Below are positions 35,184 to 43,137 of a stretch of 62,101 nucleotides of DNA, piece after piece. The notes beneath the pieces were generated by a model, which saw only the letters and a list, made by a program, of their open reading frames with translations, ran no database searches and was not told the DNA's origin. The stretch's first letter is position 1. Every line of letters begins with the position of its first letter. The translations under genes were made by a program, and so were the position numbers. Source of the DNA: an uncultured Lachnospiraceae bacterium (GTDB taxonomy: Bacteria > Bacillota > Clostridia > Lachnospirales > Lachnospiraceae); assembly GCA_947177445.1 (NCBI GenBank), contig CAMWUL010000013.1, positions 1 to 62,101 of the forward strand, in the 5' to 3' direction.

Positions 35184-35898
35184 AAATCAGATCAGTGAAC
35201 TGAAAAGGATCGTCGAAGCCAATGACAATATCGTATTTTTCGGCGGTGCAGGCGTCTCCACCGAAAGCGGCATCCCTGACTTTCGAAGCGTGGACGGGCT
35301 GTATAATCAGCAATACGATTACCCGCCGGAAACCATTCTAAGCCACACCTTTTACCGGAAAAATCCCCAGGAATTCTTCCGGTTCTACCGCAACAAAATG
35401 CTTTTTCTGGACGCTCAGCCCAATGCCGCCCACAAAAAGCTTGCCCAATTGGAACAGCAGGGCAAGCTGAAGGCAGTTATCACCCAGAATATTGACGGCC
35501 TGCACCAGGCTGCAGGCAGCAAAACCGTGCTGGAGCTGCACGGCAGCGTTCTTCGCAACTATTGCGAAAGCTGCGGAAAATTCCACGATGCCCCCTATAT
35601 CCTGAGCTCACAGGACATCCCCAAATGCCAGGCCTGCGGCGGCTCCGTAAAGCCTGACGTGGTGCTGTACGAGGAAGGTCTTGATCAAAAAACCATAAAC
35701 GCCGCAGTGCGTTTCATTCGGGAAGCCCAGGTACTGATCATCGGCGGCACCTCCCTGGCCGTATACCCCGCCGCCGGCCTGATCGATTATTTCCAGGGGG
35801 ACAAACTGGTGGTGATCAACAAGGCCCCAACCCCCAGAGATTCTTACGCCGATCTGCTGATCCAGGCCCCTATCGGAGAAGTGTTTGCCCAGCTGTAA
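35170..35898 (+). CDS. NAD-dependent protein deacylase (sirtuin)
   Basis: Removes acyl groups from lysines using NAD. FFGGAGVSTESGIPDFRS is the NAD motif and TQNIDGLHQAAG the catalytic motif, with the active His in ELHGSVLRNYC. Two Cys pairs (CESCGKFH and CQACGG) bind structural zinc, and IGGTSLAVYPAAGL is conserved. It has 242 aa. The start at 35170 follows GGGAGG and lies inside the end of the AAA/nuclease gene. Codon use looks GC-rich like the chromosome, unlike the overlapping gene. Confidence 0.94.
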   Translation: MKDYENQISELKRIVEANDNIVFFGGAGVSTESGIPDFRSVDGLYNQQYDYPPETILSHTFYRKNPQEFFRFYRNKMLFLDAQPNAAHKKLAQLEQQGKLKAVITQNIDGLHQAAGSKTVLELHGSVLRNYCESCGKFHDAPYILSSQDIPKCQACGGSVKPDVVLYEEGLDQKTINAAVRFIREAQVLIIGGTSLAVYPAAGLIDYFQGDKLVVINKAPTPRDSYADLLIQAPIGEVFAQL

Positions 35899-35954
35899 AA
35901 CAAGCCGCCTATAATAGCAATGCCCCCTGTGATGCAGTCTCTCCCAGGGGCTTG

Positions 35955-36659
35955 CTAGTATGTGAAGTGAAACACATTTGGAATGTCACCGCCAAATGTT
36001 CTGACTGCCATTCGGTACATCGCCTTTGCATGGATACGGTCGTGCCAGATAAAACGCCGCAGCACTTTCCGCAACGACCATTCTTCATTATAGCTGCCCA
36101 GGCTGACAATATTCTTCAAAAAATCCGGCTGGCCTTCGAGCAGCACAAAACCTCGCTGCCGACAGTCCACAATCGTTCCTTCATGATCAGTCTCAACACC
36201 AATCTCCCCAAAGTAATAATCATTGACGTTTTTTGTGTGCTCATACATTTCAGATGCCGTGCGGGGAACTTGCCCATAGAAGGTTTTCCGGACTGGCAGA
36301 CAGCTTTTATTCTTGTCGGGAATCGCCTCATACAAATCCAGAAAATCCTGTGCGGATTTCAGTGCAAGTGCTTTTAATTCTTCGTATTCCGCTCTGGATA
36401 AAGGCTCTTTTTCTTCCTCGAAAAGAACATCTGAATCCGCATCCGAAATCGTAAGCGCTGAGGCTTTCTCCTGTGTGATCATCGCCTCCAAAGAGTCGGG
36501 GACTGCTTCGCCTTTCCATTCCAGATATGATGCAACCTCTCCTGCCATCTTTTGAAGAGCAATATCCTTTGACTTACCACGTGTAAATGCTCCAACAAAG
36601 TTGTTGGCATACAAAATACTGTCATTGCCATTGTGCTCCCACACACACCGTATTTTCAT
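35955..36659 (-). CDS. Hypothetical protein, HicB-like N-terminus and DinB-like C-terminus
   Basis: A protein of 234 aa without a family I can name surely. Residues 1-60 (MKIRCVWEHNG, FTRGKSKDIALQKMAGEVASYL) look like the HicB-type RNase-H-like fold of antitoxins. Residues about 90-220 are helical and end in RRFIWHDRIHAKAMYRM, reminiscent of the last His helix of DinB-superfamily proteins. No HicA gene is next to it. GGAGAAAG precedes the ATG. The region from here to about 37.1 kb is AT-richer than its surroundings. Confidence 0.65.
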   Translation of the reverse strand: MKIRCVWEHNGNDSILYANNFVGAFTRGKSKDIALQKMAGEVASYLEWKGEAVPDSLEAMITQEKASALTISDADSDVLFEEEKEPLSRAEYEELKALALKSAQDFLDLYEAIPDKNKSCLPVRKTFYGQVPRTASEMYEHTKNVNDYYFGEIGVETDHEGTIVDCRQRGFVLLEGQPDFLKNIVSLGSYNEEWSLRKVLRRFIWHDRIHAKAMYRMAVRTFGGDIPNVFHFTY

Positions 36660-36687
36660 AATCTTTCTCCAATTTATATGGTTTATC

Positions 36688-37008
36688 TTACAGCCTTATT
36701 TTCATACCGTCATATGCAAAATATATTAAGTTCAATTCTCTCTCCAATTCTCTATAATCATCATATGATTTTCCCCAGTCTTCCTCTAAATGTGTAATGA
36801 TAACTCTTTTGATTCCATACTGTTCCCGTATCGTATCAATTTCGTCTAAAGTAAATAATTCTTTTCGCAGCGGGTTATCTTCATTTAATACAAAACCATC
36901 TTTTAATATATCCCCGATAATTGTATTGCCAATAATTAAAACATCTGCACCTTGAAATTTTTCTGACTTTGGAAACGGCTTTACATCATTTCTAAAACCA
37001 TCGGCCAT
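36688..37008 (-). pseudogene. C-terminal remnant of a metallo-beta-lactamase-fold hydrolase
   Basis: The 106-codon frame ends with RVIITHLEEDWGKSYDDY and YFAYDGMKIRL, which resembles the end of small MBL-fold hydrolases. The HxHxDH zinc motif expected near the N-terminus is absent. Plausible coding sequence (VVIYDGTLV) continues in frame upstream of the ATG to a TAA at about 37036, without a start codon. I read this as a 5'-truncated gene. A short independent protein remains possible. Confidence 0.5.
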
Positions 37009-37114
37009 TACAAGCGTTCCATCATATATTACAACTTACACCTACCAATTTATATGCACAGACATATCAAACCTGCCTGCGTAACCGTGCATCCAATCGA
37101 AACACAAGATAACC

Positions 37115-38470
37115 CTATCCAACCGCCTCCGCAGCAGTGAGGGCAGCCCCTTCCGCTCCCGTGTACCCGCCCTTCCCGGGCCGTACCCTCAGACCGGTCA
37201 TCTGAGAGATCACCTCCAGCCAGAGTGCGCTCTCCGAGGGCTGGCCCACCATAACCGCCTCCCGGGCACAGATACCTTCTCCTGCAAGACGCTCTGTCTG
37301 TGCCTGCAAAAGCCGTACCGTGCCCTCCATAATGGCCCGGGCAATATGTTTTGAAGGAAAGCTGCGGATTCTATCATCAACTCCGGTGTCCGGCTGCCTG
37401 GACTTCCCCTGGCCCCCGTCTCCCGACAGTGTATCCGAAGGCTCCTCCTTCAGATCCAGGACCAGCCCTCCCGCGCCGGGTTCGCTCTCCCCGGCCAGGC
37501 TTATAAAACGCTCAAACATATCCTCTCCGTCTCCCAGATACCTGGCAACAAGATTTCTGATGCGTTCCCCTACAGAAGGCACGGAAACCATGGCTCCCCA
37601 ACAGCCCTCCGGGGCATAAAAGGGATCGGCCAGCGCTCCGCAGCGAAGAATGCGGTCCCGGTCCTTCACAGGATAAAACCCTACCCAGGAAGTACCGCAG
37701 GACAAAAGCATCTGTCCTTCCTGCAGCACTCCCGCTCCTTTTGCCGCAGCGGGATGATCAAAGCTTCCCAGCACCAGGGGCGTACCCTCCGGCAGACCCG
37801 ACCAGGCGGCTCCTTCCCGGGTAACTCTGCCCAGGATCCGGCCTGTCTCTCCCACGGGCGGCAGCCGGTCCTCACGGATTCCCAAAATATCCAGCAGTCT
37901 CCTGTTGTATACCCCCGTCCTCTGATCCAGCAGGAAGGAAGGCGTCCCCGCCGATCTGCTCACCCCCCAGACGCCGGTGAGTCTCCAATAAAGATATTCC
38001 GTACTCATACAGATCATGCCGCCGCGGTCCAGCAGTTCCGGCTGATGACAGCGCAGATAACAAAGCTGCGCCAGGGGAAAGGTTTGGCAGTCAAAGCTCC
38101 AGCCGGACGCCTTATAAATTTCCTCAGCGCAGATGTCTTTCAGAAGCTCCCTGGCCTCCTCCTTCACACGGCGGTCCTGCCAGTTGATAATCTTCGTCAA
38201 AGGAGTGCCGTTCGGATCCAGAACCAGCAGATTCCCGCTGGCCGACGCGGCGCATACGGCTCCGATTTCACCGCTTCCCGCCGATGCCAATTGCCTGAGC
38301 AGACTGCCGCAGGTCTCCAGATAATCCTCCGCTGCCAGCTCTTTCCATCCCTCCCGGGGACTTTGATACGTAAAATCCCTCTTTGCGGCAGAAAGCCTTT
38401 CACCCTTTGGCCCCACAGCCACACCTTTGACCGAGGATGTTCCTATATCCAGTCCAATCACATTTATCAT
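37115..38470 (-). CDS. FGGY carbohydrate kinase (second)
   Basis: Sugar kinase of 451 aa, last gene of the long ABC-importer operon. GLDIGTSSVKGVAV is phosphate loop 1, NWQDRR and YKASGWSFDCQTFPLAQL form the sugar side, SCGTSWVGFYPV is phosphate loop 2, and VMVGQPSESALWLEVISQ the C-terminal motif. A 25-residue acidic insert lies around 345-370. The YjbQ gene ends five bases before the ATG at 38470. Together with SIS, transaldolase and TIM-like proteins it should make the phosphorylated ketose. The sugar is unknown. Confidence 0.87.
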   Translation of the reverse strand: MINVIGLDIGTSSVKGVAVGPKGERLSAAKRDFTYQSPREGWKELAAEDYLETCGSLLRQLASAGSGEIGAVCAASASGNLLVLDPNGTPLTKIINWQDRRVKEEARELLKDICAEEIYKASGWSFDCQTFPLAQLCYLRCHQPELLDRGGMICMSTEYLYWRLTGVWGVSRSAGTPSFLLDQRTGVYNRRLLDILGIREDRLPPVGETGRILGRVTREGAAWSGLPEGTPLVLGSFDHPAAAKGAGVLQEGQMLLSCGTSWVGFYPVKDRDRILRCGALADPFYAPEGCWGAMVSVPSVGERIRNLVARYLGDGEDMFERFISLAGESEPGAGGLVLDLKEEPSDTLSGDGGQGKSRQPDTGVDDRIRSFPSKHIARAIMEGTVRLLQAQTERLAGEGICAREAVMVGQPSESALWLEVISQMTGLRVRPGKGGYTGAEGAALTAAEAVG

Positions 38471-38474
38471 AAAT

Positions 38475-38978
38475 TTATTCACCTATGACCATGACCTGAA
38501 CGGTCCGTTCCCTGGCTCTGGTCTGATCAAAGTCTATAAAGTACACACGCCCGTTGTCTCCCAGATCCATTTTCCCGTCAATTACCGTAATCGTCTCATT
38601 CCTGCCGATGATGGCGGAGCGCAGATGAGCGTCCGTGTTATGGCAGCCCCTTGCATCCTCCCCATGGGCATCCGCAAATTTCAGCGCCTCAGGCCCGGGA
38701 TGCAGATATGTACCCTCCTTCCGGCAGGCAGGAACCGCCGCCTCAAAGACATCCACCAGATCCTGCTGAAGCGTCTCCAGCCCCGTCATGGACATGTCAT
38801 GAGCACGTTCCTGGGTAATTACGCCGCAGGTGGTATGGCGCGAATACACCACTAATATGCCGTCTTTTATGCCGGAACGGTCAAGTGCCTCCCCTGCCTG
38901 ATCCGTCACATCGTGAAAGGTACAGATCTTGTCATTGGACTGTATTTTAAATGATTCCCTGTATACCATGACACCCAT
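38475..38978 (-). CDS. yjbQ: YjbQ/UPF0047 family protein, paralogue 1
   Basis: A 167-aa protein of the family named after weak thiamine-phosphate synthase activity in E. coli; its true role is open. It keeps the His set: H48 in SRHTTCGVITQE, H93 in LHPGP, H105 in AHGED, and H113 and H118 in CHNTDAHLRS, plus the C-terminal DLGDNGRVYFIDFDQ. It is about half identical by eye to paralogue 3 at 55059, including a shared run DMSMTGLETLQQDLV. It sits between a second YjbQ and an FGGY kinase in a sugar operon, which suggests sugar-phosphate chemistry rather than thiamine. Confidence 0.9.
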   Translation of the reverse strand: MGVMVYRESFKIQSNDKICTFHDVTDQAGEALDRSGIKDGILVVYSRHTTCGVITQERAHDMSMTGLETLQQDLVDVFEAAVPACRKEGTYLHPGPEALKFADAHGEDARGCHNTDAHLRSAIIGRNETITVIDGKMDLGDNGRVYFIDFDQTRARERTVQVMVIGE

Positions 38979-39037
38979 TTTCCTTTCTTTTTTTACGCAC
39001 TTCCCGACATGCCGCCTTCGGCGGCACCTTCACACTG

Positions 39038-39658
39038 TTATCTGCTCTGCTGTAAGGTATATCTCACATCATAAGCCTTTTCTTCATCGGTATATTTTCG
39101 AAGGGTATCGATTACCCGGCCCTCATTCCATTTCCGGTCCTCGATCTCATCCCCGGTGCCCATCACAGTGATATTCAGCTGTCTGCGGCGGGCGCGGACA
39201 TGATCCCAGTCCACAAAATAAATATGGGCAAATTCCCCTCCGTCCAGCTCCCCGTCCTTGATGGTCATGGTCTCGCTGCGGCCAAAAAACACACTGCGCA
39301 GATGACCGTCCGTATTCATGCTGGTATAGTCCCCGGGTTCTCCCACGTAGCGCCCAAACTGGGCGTGTACCGGACCCGGATGGCGATACTGATGCTCTTC
39401 CGCAAAATCAGGAATCATTTTCCGCATAATATCCAAAAGATCATGCTGAAGGTATTCCAAATCGAAAGAATCTATATCATGGGAGCATTCCTGAATCATG
39501 ACCGAACAGGTGGTGTGGTGGGAGGCAATACAGCAGGTTCCGTTTTTGACGCCGGATGCCTTCACGATCTCCAGAACCTCCTTCGACACATCATGAAATG
39601 TGGGAATCCATCCCCTGGACTGCAGCTCCAATTCTTTTTGATACACTTTAAAATCCAT
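39038..39658 (-). CDS. YjbQ/UPF0047 family protein, paralogue 2
   Basis: A 206-aa member with a C-terminal extension of about 30 residues beyond the fold (after ITVMGTGDE). Conserved: HHTTCSVMIQE (H48), YRHPGP (H93), MNTDGHLRSVFFGRSE (H119) and YFVDWDHVRAR. The HGED motif of paralogue 1 is replaced by VGEPGD. AAGGAG precedes the ATG. It diverges clearly from paralogues 1 and 3, so it is not a recent duplicate. A 141-bp gap containing a small TTCACA/TGTGAA hairpin (39679-39696) separates it from the SIS gene. Confidence 0.88.
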   Translation of the reverse strand: MDFKVYQKELELQSRGWIPTFHDVSKEVLEIVKASGVKNGTCCIASHHTTCSVMIQECSHDIDSFDLEYLQHDLLDIMRKMIPDFAEEHQYRHPGPVHAQFGRYVGEPGDYTSMNTDGHLRSVFFGRSETMTIKDGELDGGEFAHIYFVDWDHVRARRRQLNITVMGTGDEIEDRKWNEGRVIDTLRKYTDEEKAYDVRYTLQQSR

Positions 39659-39799
39659 TTTTATACTCCTTTGCCCGCTTCACAAGAGGGTGTGAATTCA
39701 TCATTTAAAGGGAACCTCAAGGTTGTAAAAACGGATCCTGTCTCTACTAAGAATAGCATAAACAGGTGCGGAAGGAAACAATATAATAAAAAATTTGTC

Positions 39800-40414
39800 T
39801 CAAGAACCGCTTCCCTGATGCATTCCGTTCAACCGCTCTCCCACGGCTCCTCCGGGATGAATATGAGCAAACTGTTCCCCGGTAAACCCCTTTTCCGCAA
39901 TCAGCGCCGTCTGCAGTGTATGAAAAATCACACACAGAGCCGTGGATGAGGTGGTTCCCTGGGAATTATCAGGATCCGTCTCCCGATTCACGTGCTGCCG
40001 AAGCACCACGTCCGAGCGCCTGGCAAGCACAGAATCCATGTTTTCCGTAACGGTGATGGTATGTACTCCTTTTCTGCTGCAGATCTCCATAACAGGCAGA
40101 AGCTCCGCCGTCCGGCCTCCCCGGGAAGCGAAAACCATCACATCTCCTTCTTTTAAAAAACCGCTGGCTCCATGGGACGCCTCCGCCGGAGAAATGAATC
40201 TGGCAGGGCGCTCCACACAGCAGAGCAGATGAGCAAAATGCCGGCACATAATCCCGGAATGTCCGCAGCCGCAGCTTCCGATTCTTTCCGCCGCCGCCAA
40301 AAGCTCCACCGCCCGGGAAAAGCTGTTTATGTCAAAATAATCCGCCATCTCACGGATACACTGACTCTCAATTTCATAGACCTGCCTGGCCTGGCGCAAT
40401 GACTCCTCTTTCAT
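39800..40414 (-). CDS. SIS-domain sugar-phosphate isomerase
   Basis: A 204-aa single SIS domain without CBS domains. ERIGSCGCGHSGIMCRHFAH and VMVFASRGGRTAELLPVMEI are sugar-phosphate-binding segments, and the C-terminal HIHPGGAVGERL matches the HPGGALGRRL motif of KdsD/GutQ arabinose-5-phosphate isomerases. It probably interconverts aldose and ketose phosphates. AAAGGAA precedes the ATG. It follows the transaldolase gene by 63 bp in the same operon. Confidence 0.88.
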   Translation of the reverse strand: MKEESLRQARQVYEIESQCIREMADYFDINSFSRAVELLAAAERIGSCGCGHSGIMCRHFAHLLCCVERPARFISPAEASHGASGFLKEGDVMVFASRGGRTAELLPVMEICSRKGVHTITVTENMDSVLARRSDVVLRQHVNRETDPDNSQGTTSSTALCVIFHTLQTALIAEKGFTGEQFAHIHPGGAVGERLNGMHQGSGS

Positions 40415-40477
40415 TCCGATTCCTTTCTGCCCGCCTGGGCGGATTTCCCGGCAATCTGCCGCTCCGCCTTCGATTCC

Positions 40478-41173
40478 TCACAGATCCTCCGAAAGAATGG
40501 TGCGCTCTCCGAAAACGCTTTTCCAATCCCGGTCAAAGCCTTCCACCGCCGCGTCTGTCAGAGGATGGCCGAGCACAGCCCTGAAAATATCCGCGGACAT
40601 GGTTACGCTCTGACAGCCCGCCATGGCGCAATTGTGAACCTGCCAGGTATTTTTAAAGCTGGCAGCCAGACATTTACAACCCGACTTATGGAGCTCCAGC
40701 ACCCGGACAATCTCCTCCACCACCCCGCATCCGCCGCCGGCCACATTGTCCAGCCGGTTTACGTAGGGCGCCACAAAATCCGCTCCCGCCTCTGCCGCCA
40801 TCAGCGCCTGTGCCGGCGTAAAAACTGCGGTCATGGTCACTCCGATTCCCAGGCTCTTAAGCTTCATGGCCGCCTTCAGCCCCTCCGCGCCCACAGGGAT
40901 CTTTACATACAGGGCCCCGCCGATCCGGCTCTCCAAAAGCCTGGCCTCCTCCACAATTCCCTCCGCCTGCTTCTGCACGGACTGAACATGGAGCATCTTC
41001 TTTGGGCCGATAATGCCGCGGATCTCCTCCAGCAGCTGCCAAAACCCTCTTTTTTCTCCGGTACGCATCTCCTTCGCAATAATGGAAGGATTCGTGGTCA
41101 CCCCCGCCAGGGGATAATACTCTTTGCAATAGCGGACGTCCCCGGGACTTCCGCTGTCCAACAGATACAGCAT
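40478..41173 (-). CDS. Transaldolase / fructose-6-phosphate aldolase-like protein
   Basis: Class I aldolase of 231 aa, the short FSA type. D6 lies in YLLDSGSP, GVTTNPSIIAKE is the family hallmark, and the Schiff-base lysine is K91 in LYVKIPVGAEGLKA. FVAPYVNRLDN and AASFKNTWQVHN are further conserved pieces. Such enzymes cleave or form ketose phosphates with dihydroxyacetone or glycolaldehyde type donors. The start at 41173 follows TGGAGG; upstream in-frame codons lie inside the permease gene. Confidence 0.9.
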   Translation of the reverse strand: MLYLLDSGSPGDVRYCKEYYPLAGVTTNPSIIAKEMRTGEKRGFWQLLEEIRGIIGPKKMLHVQSVQKQAEGIVEEARLLESRIGGALYVKIPVGAEGLKAAMKLKSLGIGVTMTAVFTPAQALMAAEAGADFVAPYVNRLDNVAGGGCGVVEEIVRVLELHKSGCKCLAASFKNTWQVHNCAMAGCQSVTMSADIFRAVLGHPLTDAAVEGFDRDWKSVFGERTILSEDL

Positions 41174-41192
41174 CTTTTTTCCTCCAGTCTGC

Positions 41193-42116
41193 TTATCCCT
41201 TGATGGCTCCCACCATAACGCCCTTGACGAAGTATTTCTGGACAAAGGGGTAGGCGATCATCATGGGCACGATCCCCGCAATAATCGAGGTATATTTCAG
41301 GCTCTGGGCCAGCTCCTGCTTCTGCTGCATCAGCATGGCCGCGGATTCGCTGGCATTGTGCATGGATTCGGCAATGCTGGCGGCGGACATCAGCACCTCT
41401 CTCAGCACCGTCTGCAGCGGCACCAGCTCCCGGTTGCTGATATAAATCAGCGCCGTATAATAGTCGTTCCAGTGGGCCACCGCATAGTACAGGCACACCA
41501 CCGCCATCACCGGCTTGGACAGGGGAATCACCACCTTAAACAGATACTGAAAGGGGCCCGCTCCGTCCATGTTGGCGGCTTCAAATAATTCTCCCGGAAT
41601 ACTGTTTATAAAATAGCTTCTCACGATCAGCACATTGCTGAACGCCAGGGCGCAGGGAATCATCATGGCCCAGACGGTATTTATCATGTGAAGCCGGCGG
41701 AGCACCAGGTAGGTGGGTATCAGCCCGCCGTTAAAATACATGGTGATCAGACACATCTTCATAAAGAAATTCCGGAGCATCCAGTCCTTTCTGGAAAGAG
41801 GATAGGCGCAGAGAACTGTCATTATCATATTGATCAGAGTCCCTGCCACCGTGTAAAAAATCGTATTCCTGTACCCGATCCATATGGCCCTGTATTTCAC
41901 CAGCTCCTGATATCCCTTCAGCGTAAAATCCACCGGCCAGAGCAGAACCTTCCCCGCCCACACCGCGTAGGGATCGCTGAAGGAGGCGATCACCACAAAC
42001 CACAGCGGCCACACAAAGATAAACAGCAGGACGATCATAACTGCAATATTGAAAATATCAAACAACCTGTCCGAGGGAGAATTGCTCAGGATCCTGTGCT
42101 TTTTTCTCTTTACCAT
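41193..42116 (-). CDS. ABC sugar importer permease, LplC/MalG type
   Basis: Inner-membrane permease of 307 aa with six predicted helices. The EAA loop reads EAANMDGAGPFQYLFKVVIP. It overlaps the partner permease gene by seven bases, so they are co-translated. No ATPase gene is present, so a shared MsmX-like ATPase encoded elsewhere is expected, as is common for this family. Confidence 0.92.
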   Translation of the reverse strand: MVKRKKHRILSNSPSDRLFDIFNIAVMIVLLFIFVWPLWFVVIASFSDPYAVWAGKVLLWPVDFTLKGYQELVKYRAIWIGYRNTIFYTVAGTLINMIMTVLCAYPLSRKDWMLRNFFMKMCLITMYFNGGLIPTYLVLRRLHMINTVWAMMIPCALAFSNVLIVRSYFINSIPGELFEAANMDGAGPFQYLFKVVIPLSKPVMAVVCLYYAVAHWNDYYTALIYISNRELVPLQTVLREVLMSAASIAESMHNASESAAMLMQQKQELAQSLKYTSIIAGIVPMMIAYPFVQKYFVKGVMVGAIKG

Positions 42117-43087
42117 AAGCTTTCACCCGTGGCCTTTCTGGCTACCGTATTCGCAGTGACAAGAATGAGCAGATTGATCAGGGTATTAAATAACCCCACC
42201 GCCGTGGAATAGCCAAAATCACTGTTCACCAGACCTACCCGGTAAACATATGTTGAAATAATGTCCGATGTGGCAAAATTCAAGTCATTCTGCAGCAGAT
42301 AAACCTTCTCAAAGCCCACGCTCATCAGATTGCCCAGATTCATGATCAACAGCATGATAATGGTGGGCTGTATGGTTGGAAGATCGATATGGCGGATCCT
42401 CTGCAGCTTGGTGGCGCCGTCTATAATGGCTGCCTCGTGCATTTCATAGTCCACACCCGCCAGCGAAGAAATATAGATAATGGCGCTCCAGCCCATTCCC
42501 TGCCAGACTCCGCTCCACACATAAATCGATTTAAACCATCCCGGGACTCCTAGAAATCCCACGGATTCCATCCCCAGCAAATTGCGCACCGTGTTAAAAA
42601 CGCCGTTTACAGGGTCCATAAAAATGCTCAGCATGCCGCAGATCACAACCGTGGAAATAAAGTAGGGCGCATAGGACACCATCTGCACCGTTTTCTTCAA
42701 TTTGTTCATGGTCAGATAATGCAGCATAATGGCAAAAATGATCGCAATCGGAAAGCCCACAGCCAGGCTGTATACGGAAATTCCCAGGGTATTTTTCATC
42801 AGTCCCCAGAAATTATACCCGGAGAAGAAACGTTCAAAATGCTCAAAGCCCACCCAGGGGCTGCCCAAAATACCTTTCTTGACCTTGTAATCCTTAAAGG
42901 CCAGAAGAATTCCGTACATTGGTGTATAGCTGAAAATAATATAGTAGATCAGAACCGGCAGAAACATGACACACAAAGGCCAGTTCCTTTTCATGTCATA
43001 TTTCAGTCTCTCCCAAAAGCTCTTTTTCCGCCCCTCAGGCTGCTTCCTTTTTGATACCGCAGTTTTTCCCAAAGCAAACCCCTCCAT
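42110..43087 (-). CDS. ABC sugar importer permease, LplB/MalF type
   Basis: Permease of 325 aa, with helices starting around residue 38 and an EAA loop EAAIIDGATKLQRIRHIDLP. The N-terminus is basic and cytosolic (SKRKQPEGRKKSFWERLKYD). A 50-bp gap with a strong hairpin (43098-43118) separates it from the binding-protein gene. Confidence 0.92.
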   Translation of the reverse strand: MEGFALGKTAVSKRKQPEGRKKSFWERLKYDMKRNWPLCVMFLPVLIYYIIFSYTPMYGILLAFKDYKVKKGILGSPWVGFEHFERFFSGYNFWGLMKNTLGISVYSLAVGFPIAIIFAIMLHYLTMNKLKKTVQMVSYAPYFISTVVICGMLSIFMDPVNGVFNTVRNLLGMESVGFLGVPGWFKSIYVWSGVWQGMGWSAIIYISSLAGVDYEMHEAAIIDGATKLQRIRHIDLPTIQPTIIMLLIMNLGNLMSVGFEKVYLLQNDLNFATSDIISTYVYRVGLVNSDFGYSTAVGLFNTLINLLILVTANTVARKATGESLW

Positions 43088-43097
43088 CTGATGACCC

Positions 43098-43118
43098 TGG
43101 TATCCTGTAAGGATACCA
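43098..43118 (-). other. Intercistronic hairpin between binding protein and permease genes
   Basis: TGGTATCCT (43098-43106) and AGGATACCA (43110-43118) form a perfect 9-bp stem with a 3-nt loop. No U-tract follows. Such stems often protect the upstream mRNA and lower expression of the permeases relative to the binding protein. Confidence 0.7.
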
Positions 43119-43137
43119 AGGTCCGGTCAAGATTCCT

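Noticed and set aside
35899..35950. Terminator after the sirtuin
   Set aside because: A GCAA-GCCCC type stem is present, but it has a mismatch, a long loop and no U-tract on either strand.
38475..39658. Thiamine biosynthesis function for the YjbQ pair
   Set aside because: No thi gene or TPP riboswitch is nearby; the family name rests on a weak activity in E. coli and the context is sugar catabolism.
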